A DNA stretch of 8,775 nucleotides from CAZQLW01 sp964639875 (GCA_964639875.1 CAZXEM010000048.1:1-8775); one strand, 5' to 3'; shown: positions 1 through 5,867, counted from the first letter of the stretch. Numbers and translations are program-made. The notes: generated by a model from the sequence alone, not told the origin.

Positions 1-139
1 TGCTAAGATAGAATTCAGTGATGGCAAACTGATGACCATTTCTGATTGCTTCTTTAGCTTCATCAATTCTTACAGTAAGACATTTTTCTTTTGGTAGATA
101 TTTTAATATATCATCAGGTTTAGTAATTATTTTAGTCAT
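1..139 (-). CDS. Unrecognised protein, N-terminal fragment (gene leaves the window on the left)
   Basis: This minus-strand frame opens with ATG at 139-137 and stays open to the window edge, giving about 46 residues that begin MTKIITKPDDILKYLPKEKC and end near GHQFAITEFYLS. A strong Shine-Dalgarno (GGAGGTC on the minus strand, 149-143) stands 4 bases before the ATG after GGAGGT. It is the only clear one in the window, and it fixes the start and supports a real gene. No domain can be named from this fragment; the composition is that of a soluble protein with no signal peptide or membrane segment. It is divergent from the ParB-like gene at 438, with a gap of nearly 300 bases between them. Function unknown. 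Confidence 0.7.
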   Translation of the reverse strand, partial: MTKIITKPDDILKYLPKEKCLTVRIDEAKEAIRNGHQFAITEFYLS

Positions 140-142
140 TTT

Positions 143-149
143 GACCTCC
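143..149 (-). promoter_or_regulatory. Shine-Dalgarno of the leftmost gene
   Basis: The minus strand reads GGAGGTC, complementary to the 3' end of 16S rRNA, at normal spacing before the ATG at 139. It contrasts with most genes here, which lack any such site. The AT-rich stretch beyond it (about 151-175) may hold the TATA box, but its exact place cannot be fixed. Confidence 0.75.
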
Positions 150-170
150 GTATTATATTTTAAAAAATTT

Positions 171-222
171 TTAACCAACTTTCTTTTCCCTTTTTTGATA
201 AGAAGTTAAGCTTCTTAACCAA
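171..222. repeat. Direct repeat TTAACCAA with a small inverted repeat, possible operator
   Basis: TTAACCAA occurs at 171-178 and again at 215-222, 44 bases apart, upstream of the minus-strand gene. The second copy overlaps an inverted repeat: TAAGAAG (199-205) pairs with CTTCTTA (211-217), or alternatively GTTAAG (205-210) with CTTAAC (214-219). The position suits a regulator site for the leftmost gene. In DNA this AT-rich, short repeats also arise by chance, so the regulatory reading is weak. Confidence 0.3.
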
Positions 223-268
223 GTAGAAAATTATATTAGTTAATGGATTACCAGAGTAAGAAAAAGTT

Positions 269-313
269 AAAACTAAAAGAATTACCCATCACATGATTGG
301 CCATTTTAGTTTT
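269..313. repeat. 10-bp perfect inverted repeat
   Basis: AAAACTAAAA at 269-278 is the exact reverse complement of TTTTAGTTTT at 304-313. The 25-base loop contains a further partial palindrome, CCATCACATGATTGG (286-300), so the transcript could fold as a two-step hairpin. Flanking ATTACC (281-286) and GGTAAT (324-329) offer a competing pairing. Confidence 0.5.
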
Positions 314-329
314 CATTTTGGTAGGTAAT

Positions 330-363
330 GAAACAAAATATAAAAATGTTTCTATTATTTTTT
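330..363 (+). terminator. Hairpin plus T6, terminator-like
   Basis: GAAACA (330-335) pairs with TGTTTC (347-352) across an 11-base A-rich loop, followed after five bases by TTTTTT (358-363). No annotated plus-strand gene ends here, which is why a short upstream transcript is suspected. The stem is only 6 bp. Confidence 0.3.
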
Positions 364-407
364 CGAATTATTATCGTTTCTTTAACTTAACATTAAATAT
401 ACAAAAA

Positions 408-415
408 TTTAAATA
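408..415 (+). promoter_or_regulatory. TATA-like box for the ParB-like gene
   Basis: TTTAAATA is centred about 26 bases before the GTG start codon at 438. This is the archaeal TATA-to-start distance, so the mRNA is predicted to begin at or next to the start codon. Confidence 0.5.
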
Positions 416-437
416 ACTGTTATTTTAAATTATAAAA

Positions 438-962
438 GTGGATAAAAACTATAAAAATCTTCAACTTGAACTATCTCCAAAACAAATCATTACTTTAAAC
501 GATTTTCCTGTACATAGTACAGAAGTTTTAAATGATTATTTTGAAAAGTGTAAATCTGGAAAAGAGATAGCGTTAGTTCCAGTTATCAGGAAAGAAATTG
601 TAAAACAATATTTTTATGGTGAAACTCTTAAAGAATTTGAAATTTTTATAGAAAATAATCCTGCGGCAGAATATTTCATGTTAGACGGAAGTCACCGGAC
701 AACAGCATTAACTATAACAAATCGTAAAATTAAAGGTATGATCTATGAAACTGATGAAGATATTAAAAAAGCTAGAAGTTTAGTAACTACTGGCCAAATT
801 CTTGAAAATGGTACTCTTGATTGGACCATAAAAGAAAATTGCGAATTCTTAAATGAACATTTTAGTAAAACTAAACTATTTCAAACAGTTGAACAAAAAA
901 CAATGAGAATGGTTACTGAAAAGGTTATTTCAGAGAAGATGATTGATTTTTATGTAAGATAA
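438..962 (+). CDS. ParB/sulfiredoxin-like domain protein, stand-alone
   Basis: A 174-residue soluble protein. Residues about 44-110 look like the ParB N-terminal / sulfiredoxin fold: a strand ALVPVI (45-50), a helical stretch, then MLDGSHRTTAL (81-91), which matches the D/E-G-x-x-R(x)2-A nucleotide-binding turn of that superfamily (GERR-type in ParB, GCHR-type in sulfiredoxin). The helical C-terminal part (about 118-174) has no recognisable helix-turn-helix, so it is not a typical chromosome-partition ParB. Family members bind or hydrolyse nucleotides or act as nucleases; the substrate here is unknown. The start is GTG; the frame has a stop 10-12 bases upstream, so it cannot extend further. 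There is no Shine-Dalgarno, and a TATA-like box lies about 26 bases upstream. It is monocistronic, ending in a T8 run before mutL. Confidence 0.7.
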   Translation: MDKNYKNLQLELSPKQIITLNDFPVHSTEVLNDYFEKCKSGKEIALVPVIRKEIVKQYFYGETLKEFEIFIENNPAAEYFMLDGSHRTTALTITNRKIKGMIYETDEDIKKARSLVTTGQILENGTLDWTIKENCEFLNEHFSKTKLFQTVEQKTMRMVTEKVISEKMIDFYVR

Positions 963-976
963 TTTTTTTTAATTTT
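963..976 (+). terminator. Oligo-T terminator after the ParB-like gene
   Basis: T8 (963-970), AA, then T4 begins directly after the TAA stop at 960-962. Archaeal RNA polymerase terminates at such T-runs without needing a hairpin. It separates this gene from the mutL transcript. Confidence 0.5.
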
Positions 977-1009
977 AACTTAATTTATCCACTCCAGAAT
1001 ATAAAACAA

Positions 1010-1017
1010 TATAAAAT
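1010..1017 (+). promoter_or_regulatory. TATA box of the mutL operon
   Basis: TATAAAAT is centred about 25 bases before the mutL ATG at 1038, with a second similar box (ATATAAAA, about 999-1006) just upstream. The 20 bases before the ATG are pyrimidine-rich and carry no Shine-Dalgarno, consistent with a leaderless mRNA. Confidence 0.55.
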
Positions 1018-1037
1018 ACTATTTCTCTTTCTTTTTT

Positions 1038-2864
1038 ATGCCAAAAATTAACCTTCTTTCAGAAGATCTTATTAACAAGATCGCTGCCGGTGAAGTTATT
1101 GAACGGCCAGCTTCTGTAGTTAAAGAGTTGGTAGAAAATTCTTTAGATGCAAAAGCTACAAAAATTAAAATTGAAATTAAAGATTCTGGTAAAAAACTGA
1201 TTAAAATTTCAGATAACGGGTCTGGGATGGAAGAAGAAGATGCGAAAAAATCTATCTTACGGCACGCTACAAGTAAGATTCAAGAAGCTGATGATCTGTT
1301 TGATATCCATACTTTAGGTTTCAGAGGAGAAGCTTTAGCTAGTATTGCTGCTGTTTCCAGGATAGGGATAATTACCAAAAAGAAAGATAAGTTAGAAGGT
1401 TATAATTTAGTTCTTGAAGGTGGAAAAATTATCAGTTCTGGTATTATCGGTGCTGATTCCGGAACAACGATTGAAGTGCACGATATATTTTTTAACACCC
1501 CGGCAAGGAAAAAGTTTCTTAAAACAGATGCAGTAGAGTTAAGACATATTATTGATATTGTTATTAGGTACGCGTTAATTAACAAGAATGTTGCTTTTGA
1601 ATTGGTTCATGATAATCACCAGTTATTAAATTCTCCAGCTATTGAAGATTATCGTGGTAAAATTGCTAGCATTTATGGTACAAATATGGCAAAAAATTTG
1701 TTAGAAGTTAATTTTGAAAATAACGATTTAAAAATTAGTGGGTTTATTGTCAAGCCTTTTCAAGCTAGGAACGATAAAACTCAACAACAAACTTATGTTA
1801 ATAATCGTTGGGTTAGAAACAATGACATTTCTAAAGCTGTTTATGACAGTTACCATTCTTTACTTTTTGTTGGTAAACATCCAGTGTTCATTTTAAACAT
1901 TGAAGTTGATCCAAAACGAATTGATGTTAATGTTCATCCAGCAAAAACTGAAATTAAAATTGAACAGAAAGATTTAGTTTACAGTTCTGTACTTGAAGCT
2001 GTTAATGGTACGTTAAAAAAACATAATTTAATCCCTGAAGTGGATTTAGATTATGAGGACCAATTAACTTTTGGAACGCCAAAGAAAGAAGTTAAATCCA
2101 ACGTGCCAGAAGTGAAATATGTTTTTGATAAAAGTAACCAGGAACAGTTAGATCCGGTTGTAAATACTGAAATTTATTCTGAGGAAGAACTGTTAAATCA
2201 AAATCAAGAAAAAAATGGAGAATTTTATGCATCTCCTGAAGAAGACGTTTTTATCCGTGAAGAAAATAAAGTTGTTGAAGGAAATTATAAAATTCCGGCA
2301 ATGAAATTGCTTGGCCAGATTCATAAAACTTTTTTTGTCGCTGAAGTTTCTGGTGGTTTATTGTTAATTGATCAGCATGTTGTCCAAGAACGAGTTTTTT
2401 ACGAGAAATTTATGAAAGAGTTAATGAACAATAAAGTAACTGTACAGAAATTGCTTAAAGGCGGTGTTTTAGAATTTTCTCCTGCTGAAAAATTATTAGT
2501 TGAAGAAAATTTGGGGAAATTAGAGGAGTTTGGGTTCAAGTTAGAACCTTTTGGAGGAAACACTTTCCTCCTTAAAACTGTTCCTAGCTTGTTTGGTAAA
2601 GTTCAAGCAAAAGAGTTAGTATATTCAGTTCTAGCAGAACTTAAAGAAGGTAAAAGTAAACTTGAAGAAATTCAAGAAGAGATAATCACCAGGATGGCCT
2701 GTCGGGCCTCTGTAAAGGCTGGTGATACTCTTACTAATACCGAGATGGAATCAATGTTGAAAGAACTAGAACGATGTAAACTACCCTATACTTGCCCACA
2801 TGGACGTGCTGTTTTGATTAAGGTTAGTGCTGATGAGCTTGAAAAAAAGTTTAAAAGAAAATGA
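1038..2864 (+). CDS. mutL: DNA mismatch repair protein MutL, endonuclease type
   Basis: A full-length MutL of 608 residues. The N-terminal GHKL ATPase shows IAAGEVIERPASVVKELVEN (15-34), with the likely catalytic Glu30 and Mg-binding Asn34, then DNGSGM (59-64), RHATSKI (75-81) and LGFRGEALAS (93-102). A transducer domain follows to about residue 330 (VNVHPAKTEIK, 298-308), then an acidic linker of roughly 90 residues. The C-terminal dimerisation domain carries the metal-dependent nicking site: DQHVVQERVFYE (445-456) fits DQHA(X)2E(X)4E with Ala replaced by Val, plus ACRASVKAGD (554-563) and CPHGRA (586-591). Members with this site nick the daughter strand after recruitment by MutS. A Q-K-L-L motif (470-473) sits where bacterial MutL binds the sliding clamp; whether it binds PCNA is unknown. 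It heads an operon; no mutS lies in this window. Confidence 0.96.
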   Translation: MPKINLLSEDLINKIAAGEVIERPASVVKELVENSLDAKATKIKIEIKDSGKKLIKISDNGSGMEEEDAKKSILRHATSKIQEADDLFDIHTLGFRGEALASIAAVSRIGIITKKKDKLEGYNLVLEGGKIISSGIIGADSGTTIEVHDIFFNTPARKKFLKTDAVELRHIIDIVIRYALINKNVAFELVHDNHQLLNSPAIEDYRGKIASIYGTNMAKNLLEVNFENNDLKISGFIVKPFQARNDKTQQQTYVNNRWVRNNDISKAVYDSYHSLLFVGKHPVFILNIEVDPKRIDVNVHPAKTEIKIEQKDLVYSSVLEAVNGTLKKHNLIPEVDLDYEDQLTFGTPKKEVKSNVPEVKYVFDKSNQEQLDPVVNTEIYSEEELLNQNQEKNGEFYASPEEDVFIREENKVVEGNYKIPAMKLLGQIHKTFFVAEVSGGLLLIDQHVVQERVFYEKFMKELMNNKVTVQKLLKGGVLEFSPAEKLLVEENLGKLEEFGFKLEPFGGNTFLLKTVPSLFGKVQAKELVYSVLAELKEGKSKLEEIQEEIITRMACRASVKAGDTLTNTEMESMLKELERCKLPYTCPHGRAVLIKVSADELEKKFKRK

Positions 2865-3232
2865 GAAAGAAAATATATTTTGGTCATTCAAGAGAATTTG
2901 ATTTTATTAATGAGTTATATCAACCAATTAGAAACAGTCATTTGAATGATAAGTATGAAATAATTTTTCCGCACGAAAATAGAGATGAACCGTTTAACTC
3001 AAAAGATCAAATGTTTGCTTGTGATTTAATGATTGCAGAAGTTTCTTATCCTGCTACGGGGTTAGGGGTAGAATTAGGCTGGGCAGATATTTATGATGTC
3101 CCAATAATTTGTGTTTATAAGAAAGGTTTTCATCCACCAAGGTCAACCCAAGTGATTACAGATAAGTTTCTAGAATATTCAGATTCTAAAGAACTAGTTT
3201 CCGGATTAGAAGAAATGATAAGTAAAATTTAA
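2861..3232 (+). CDS. DNPH1 / nucleoside 2-deoxyribosyltransferase-like protein
   Basis: A 123-residue soluble protein. KKIYFGHSREFDF (3-15) resembles the first strand and phosphate-side loop of the nucleoside 2-deoxyribosyltransferase fold. CDLMIAEVSYPATGLGVELG (54-73) matches the family signature in which D55 and the Glu of V-E-L-G (E71, probable nucleophile) act on the N-glycosidic bond. The spacing is closest, from memory, to DNPH1, which hydrolyses deoxynucleoside 5'-monophosphates and clears modified nucleotides. It could instead be a transferase or have another nucleotide ligand. The ATG overlaps the mutL stop as ATGA (4 bases), so the two are almost surely co-transcribed and translationally coupled. 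This supports a shared role in genome or nucleotide-pool upkeep, which is inference. Confidence 0.7.
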   Translation: MRKKIYFGHSREFDFINELYQPIRNSHLNDKYEIIFPHENRDEPFNSKDQMFACDLMIAEVSYPATGLGVELGWADIYDVPIICVYKKGFHPPRSTQVITDKFLEYSDSKELVSGLEEMISKI

Positions 3233-3235
3233 AAA
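3228..3235 (+). promoter_or_regulatory. Possible internal TATA box overlapping a stop codon
   Basis: TTTAAAAA is centred about 26 bases before the ATG at 3258 and includes the TAA stop of the preceding gene. It could start a leaderless mRNA for the next three genes in addition to read-through from mutL. It is low in information, so only the repeated spacing supports it. Confidence 0.35.
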
Positions 3236-3257
3236 CCCTTCCATTTCTTAGCTTTCT

Positions 3258-3590
3258 ATGGAAATTACATATAAAACAAAAAATGAGAGATTAAAAGTTG
3301 AAGTTGAAGCAAGTTCTGCTAAAGAAGCTTTTAAGAAACTGGCAGAGTTTCAAGAAGTTTTTGATGAATCTAACTGCGGTTTATGCAACGGTGAAGAGTT
3401 ACAGTTTATTGTTCGAACTGTTGATGGTAACGATTACTACGAACTAAAATGTAAAAGTTGTGGTGCTAAATTAGCTTTTGGTCAACATAAAACTGGTGAT
3501 AGTTTATTCCCTAAACGAAAAGCTGCTGATGGTAGTTATGATAATAAAACTCGTGGCTGGTTTAAATGGTCTCCACAAAGTCAGCAATGA
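3258..3590 (+). CDS. Small zinc-ribbon protein, phage-like family of unknown function
   Basis: A 110-residue protein. After a strand-helix start (ITYKTKNERLKVEV, then a helix to about residue 36), two CxxC pairs, C40-x2-C43 and C65-x2-C68, form a probable zinc ribbon. The segment between them contains FIVRTVDGNDYYELKC (50-65); after them come KLAFGQHK (71-78) and LFPKRK (83-88), then a C-terminal GWFKW (100-104). This arrangement resembles, from memory, small proteins encoded among DNA-metabolism genes of tailed phages and in some bacterial genomes; no biochemical role is known to me. It lies 25 bases after the DNPH1-like gene, has no Shine-Dalgarno, and its stop overlaps the start of the next gene. 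A nucleic-acid-binding role is plausible but unproved. Confidence 0.65.
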   Translation: MEITYKTKNERLKVEVEASSAKEAFKKLAEFQEVFDESNCGLCNGEELQFIVRTVDGNDYYELKCKSCGAKLAFGQHKTGDSLFPKRKAADGSYDNKTRGWFKWSPQSQQ

Positions 3591-3901
3591 ATTGCTCACA
3601 ATGTGGTGTTTGCTGTAAACTGTTTGTGATTAATCTTAACGAAGCAGAATATAAATCAGGCAAATTTAAAACTGTTTTTCAGGAATTTGGAATGGTTGAA
3701 GATTTTGCAGAAGCAGAACTTATTGGGGCTAATTTATTAGCACAGCAAGAGCCAACAATAACATGCATTTATCTTAAGGACAGCAAATGTTCTATTCATC
3801 AAGATCGACCGCAAGCATGCCGAAACTTTTTCTGTGAATCAAAAGAAGAATGGTGCCAAGGAATGATTGAGAAGATAAAGAGATATAAAAATGAAACTTA
3901 A
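3587..3901 (+). CDS. YkgJ-family (UPF0153) cysteine-cluster protein
   Basis: A 104-residue protein beginning MNCSQCGVCCK, the CxxCGxCC signature of the YkgJ/UPF0153 family, proposed to bind zinc or an iron-sulfur cluster. The second half carries C60, then C68SIH71QDRPQAC78RNFFC83, the family's C-x-I/V-H-x-x-R-P-x-x-C-R motif, and C90. The function of the family is unknown. An ATG 21 bases upstream (3566) is in frame, but the start at 3587 is preferred: it puts the cysteine motif at the N-terminus as in relatives, and its ATGA overlaps the TGA stop of the zinc-ribbon gene, giving translational coupling. The gene overlaps the next one by 11 bases. Confidence 0.82.
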   Translation: MNCSQCGVCCKLFVINLNEAEYKSGKFKTVFQEFGMVEDFAEAELIGANLLAQQEPTITCIYLKDSKCSIHQDRPQACRNFFCESKEEWCQGMIEKIKRYKNET

Positions 3902-4310
3902 AATCCATTTACCAAAAGAACTTGAAGAAAAATATTATGAAATAGAAAGTACATTTGGTGATGTTGCTCAAGATTGGAAGAGGTATAATGATGAAATAAT
4001 CCCTGAAGATGAAAAATTTGCTCAAGATATTATTAATTTTTTGATTGAAGTTGTTGATTATGTTGGAAACAATTTTGAAAAGTTAGATTTGGTTAAATAT
4101 AAAGAATTTCTGGCTTATTACTATATGCATTTTTATTACGGGCCAAATGGGGACTGTCATAATTATTTAGATTTTGATGAAAGTATTAATGGTGAGGGGA
4201 TTGCTGACTTTTTCTGGGAATTAAGAAATGATGAAGATTCTCTGTTAACGAGGAAACAGTTGCAAGTAATTAAAGATAAATTAATGAAATTGTTAAAAGA
4301 ATTTGATTAA
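3891..4310 (+). CDS. Unrecognised acidic protein, last gene of the mutL cluster
   Basis: A 139-residue, markedly acidic soluble protein that I do not recognise. It is predicted mainly helical: helices around 8-30, 40-62 and 66-83, and a charged C-terminal helix (about 118-138). A central aromatic stretch, YKEFLAYYYMHFYYG (70-84), is followed by an H90-N-Y-L-D-F-D turn. There is one cysteine (C89), no zinc motif and no membrane segment. The ATG at 3891 lies inside the YkgJ-family gene (11-base overlap), pointing to co-translation. Its stop is followed within 25 bases by a T7 run that probably ends the operon. No function can be offered. Confidence 0.7.
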   Translation: MKLKIHLPKELEEKYYEIESTFGDVAQDWKRYNDEIIPEDEKFAQDIINFLIEVVDYVGNNFEKLDLVKYKEFLAYYYMHFYYGPNGDCHNYLDFDESINGEGIADFFWELRNDEDSLLTRKQLQVIKDKLMKLLKEFD

Positions 4311-4332
4311 AATAACTACTCTAAGCCCACTA

Positions 4333-4344
4333 TTTTTTTAAATG
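4333..4344 (+). promoter_or_regulatory. T7 run serving as terminator and TATA region
   Basis: TTTTTTTAAATG joins a T7 run (4333-4339), expected to terminate the mutL cluster in Archaea, to a TTTAAAT box centred about 24 bases before the ATG at 4365. The same 12 bases may end one transcript and place the start of the next. Confidence 0.4.
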
Positions 4345-4364
4345 ACTAACTTTTTTCTTTGATT

Positions 4365-4721
4365 ATGGGAATAGAAGTTGAATTTAATCCTGATTTGGCA
4401 TTAAGGAACATTGAACATTATCAGAAAGGGGATAGAAAACTGGAAGAATGTATTCCAGAACTACTGGAAGAAGGTAAAGTTTACAATTTTCTAAAAAAAG
4501 GACAACGAAACTATTGGTTTAATGGAGAAGTTCCTTTACTGCAAACAGAAGGTAATGCTAGATTGTCAAGACCACTAGCAAGTATCTTTATTCTTGAAGC
4601 TACCCATTTCTTAGATGCGGGAGAAGTTTACACTAAAGGTCAATATAAAGTCAAAGAAGTGTTTAGTTCAGATGATCCTACAGTTCAATTTGAAAGTTAT
4701 GCACGTGTTAAAAAATTATAA
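4365..4721 (+). CDS. Unrecognised small protein, possibly lineage-conserved
   Basis: A 118-residue soluble protein of unknown function. It has a helical, charged first third (MGIEVEFNPDLALRNIEHYQ onward to about residue 36), then an apparently mixed alpha/beta region including YWFNGEVPLLQ (50-60) and RLSRPLASIFILEATHF (66-82), and ends with a strand-rich part (YKVKEVFSS, 94-102). It has no cysteine cluster, membrane helix or signal peptide. A TTG two codons upstream (4359) could lengthen it, but the ATG at 4365 is preferred because it lies about 24 bases from a TATA-like box, as for the other leaderless genes. It has its own promoter and converges on ilvE, sharing the last six bases. Confidence 0.7.
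   Translation: MGIEVEFNPDLALRNIEHYQKGDRKLEECIPELLEEGKVYNFLKKGQRNYWFNGEVPLLQTEGNARLSRPLASIFILEATHFLDAGEVYTKGQYKVKEVFSSDDPTVQFESYARVKKL
4710..4715 (-). terminator. T6 run after ilvE
   Basis: On the minus strand six T residues follow the ilvE TAA stop immediately, the expected form of an archaeal terminator. They lie inside the 3' end of the opposing gene, where they are read as lysine codons. Confidence 0.4.
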
Positions 4722-5867
4722 TCTTCTTTCGACTTTCTTTACCCAATCTTTTGGAGCTTCATACCTACCAGTTTGAATTCCTGTAAGAAGGTCGTACATC
4801 TTTTTAGAAACTGGCCCTACTTGTCCGTCCCCCACTATCATTTCTCTTAACCTGGTTCTTTTACGTTCTCCAATGTCAATTATTTGAGTGCCGACCGGTG
4901 CAACAGTTGCTGCAGTTCCAAGTCCGCCATTTTCAGTTATTTCGCCTAACGCAATATCAATCACAAAATCTAAAGCCAAAACTTTTTCTTGAAAAACAGG
5001 ATATTCTAAACGATCACCTAACTCTAAAAAAGATCTACTGGTGATTGATTCTAAAATTGTGTCCGTAAATTCAGGAATGATTATTTCTTGATCTTTAGTA
5101 ACCATATAAACGTTCATTGCACCAGTTTCTTCAATGAACCTGTCTGTTACGTCCATGTAAAGTACTTGTTTAGCACCAAGCCCTTTTGCTTTCTCAGCGG
5201 CTTCTAACGAAGCTGCATAATTTCCACCAGTTTTAGCTGTACCTACACTTTTTGGGGCGACACGTTTATGTTTATCAGTTAACATTAATTTAATAGGTTC
5301 AAATCCTCCCGGGAAATAAGATCCGCTAGGAGAAAGGAATGTACAGAAAATATAATCAACACTTGATTTTACTCCTAAAAAACCGCCAGTACCAAAAATG
5401 AACGGCCTGATATAAATTGATGCATTATCCTGTTGTGGCATCCATAATCGTTCTATGTCCAGTAAAGTATTAATTGCTTTTGACTGAACTTCTGGAGGTA
5501 TTTCTTTCATACACAATTTCCTTGCTGAATGATTTAATCTTTTACAGTTTTCATCTATTCTGAAAGTGTACAATTCTCCATTAGGATGTTGAAAAGCTTT
5601 TGCACCTTCAAAAACTGTTTGACAATAATGTAATGTTGCCGTGTTCGGCATAACATGAACTCTATTTTGATAATTTTTTGTATCAACAATTTCTAAAGGA
5701 CCATAAGGGACAATTCTTGGCGAGTGCCATTCTCCATTAGAATAGTCCATTAAAAACATGTGATCAGAAACTAATTCGCCGAATGGTAAAGTTCCTTTAG
5801 GTGTAAACGGACTTTGCATTTGTCTTTCAGAAAATGGAATAACTTGGTCTAAGTTTATATTTGTCAT
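4716..5867 (-). CDS. ilvE: Branched-chain amino acid aminotransferase
   Basis: A full-length 383-residue fold-type IV PLP enzyme of the long (type II, eukaryote-like) BCAT group. It moves the amino group between leucine, isoleucine or valine and 2-oxoglutarate, the last step of their synthesis or the first of their breakdown. Visible are VFEGAKAF (85-92), YIRPFIFGTG (152-161) with substrate-side Arg153, the PLP lysine K212 in VGTAKTGGNYAASLEAA (208-224), FIEETGAMN (244-252) with Glu247 expected at the pyridine nitrogen, and GTAATVAPVG (317-326) in the cofactor phosphate region. No other branched-chain pathway gene is nearby, so it may act alone in salvage or interconversion. It is divergent from the large kinase-like gene and convergent with the small gene at 4365. 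There is no clear Shine-Dalgarno. Confidence 0.95.
   Translation of the reverse strand: MTNINLDQVIPFSERQMQSPFTPKGTLPFGELVSDHMFLMDYSNGEWHSPRIVPYGPLEIVDTKNYQNRVHVMPNTATLHYCQTVFEGAKAFQHPNGELYTFRIDENCKRLNHSARKLCMKEIPPEVQSKAINTLLDIERLWMPQQDNASIYIRPFIFGTGGFLGVKSSVDYIFCTFLSPSGSYFPGGFEPIKLMLTDKHKRVAPKSVGTAKTGGNYAASLEAAEKAKGLGAKQVLYMDVTDRFIEETGAMNVYMVTKDQEIIIPEFTDTILESITSRSFLELGDRLEYPVFQEKVLALDFVIDIALGEITENGGLGTAATVAPVGTQIIDIGERKRTRLREMIVGDGQVGPVSKKMYDLLTGIQTGRYEAPKDWVKKVERRL

Larger units (their letters stand above)
260..363 (+). ncRNA. Possible small structured RNA in the gene-free stretch 140-437
   Basis: The interval 140-437 holds no convincing protein gene. A TATA-like TTATATTA (231-238) would place a transcription start near 260. 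Downstream lie a 10-bp perfect inverted repeat (269-278 with 304-313) and a hairpin followed by T6 (330-363). Promoter-like box, stem and terminator-like end in this order could mark a roughly 100-base RNA on the plus strand. Inside it is also an 11-codon reading frame (ATG at 293, TAA ending at 328). No known RNA family is recognised, and the parts could be chance in AT-rich DNA. Confidence 0.2.

Noticed and set aside
293..328. 11-codon reading frame in the intergenic stretch
   Set aside because: Far too short to support as a gene without expression data; mentioned only as part of the possible small RNA.
438..962. Chromosome or plasmid partition system based on the ParB-like protein
   Set aside because: No ParA-type ATPase, no parS-like 16-bp palindrome and no DNA-binding helix-turn-helix seen.
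1400..1585. 61-codon minus-strand frame inside mutL
   Set aside because: It lies wholly within the well-supported MutL ATPase domain, has no promoter or ribosome site and shows no domain.
3566..3586. Seven-codon upstream extension of the YkgJ-family gene
   Set aside because: It would place residues before the N-terminal CxxCGxCC motif and deepen the overlap; the ATGA start at 3587 is the better choice.
4359..4364. TTG start two codons before the ATG at 4365
   Set aside because: A weaker start codon, and ATG at 4365 fits the TATA spacing equally or better.
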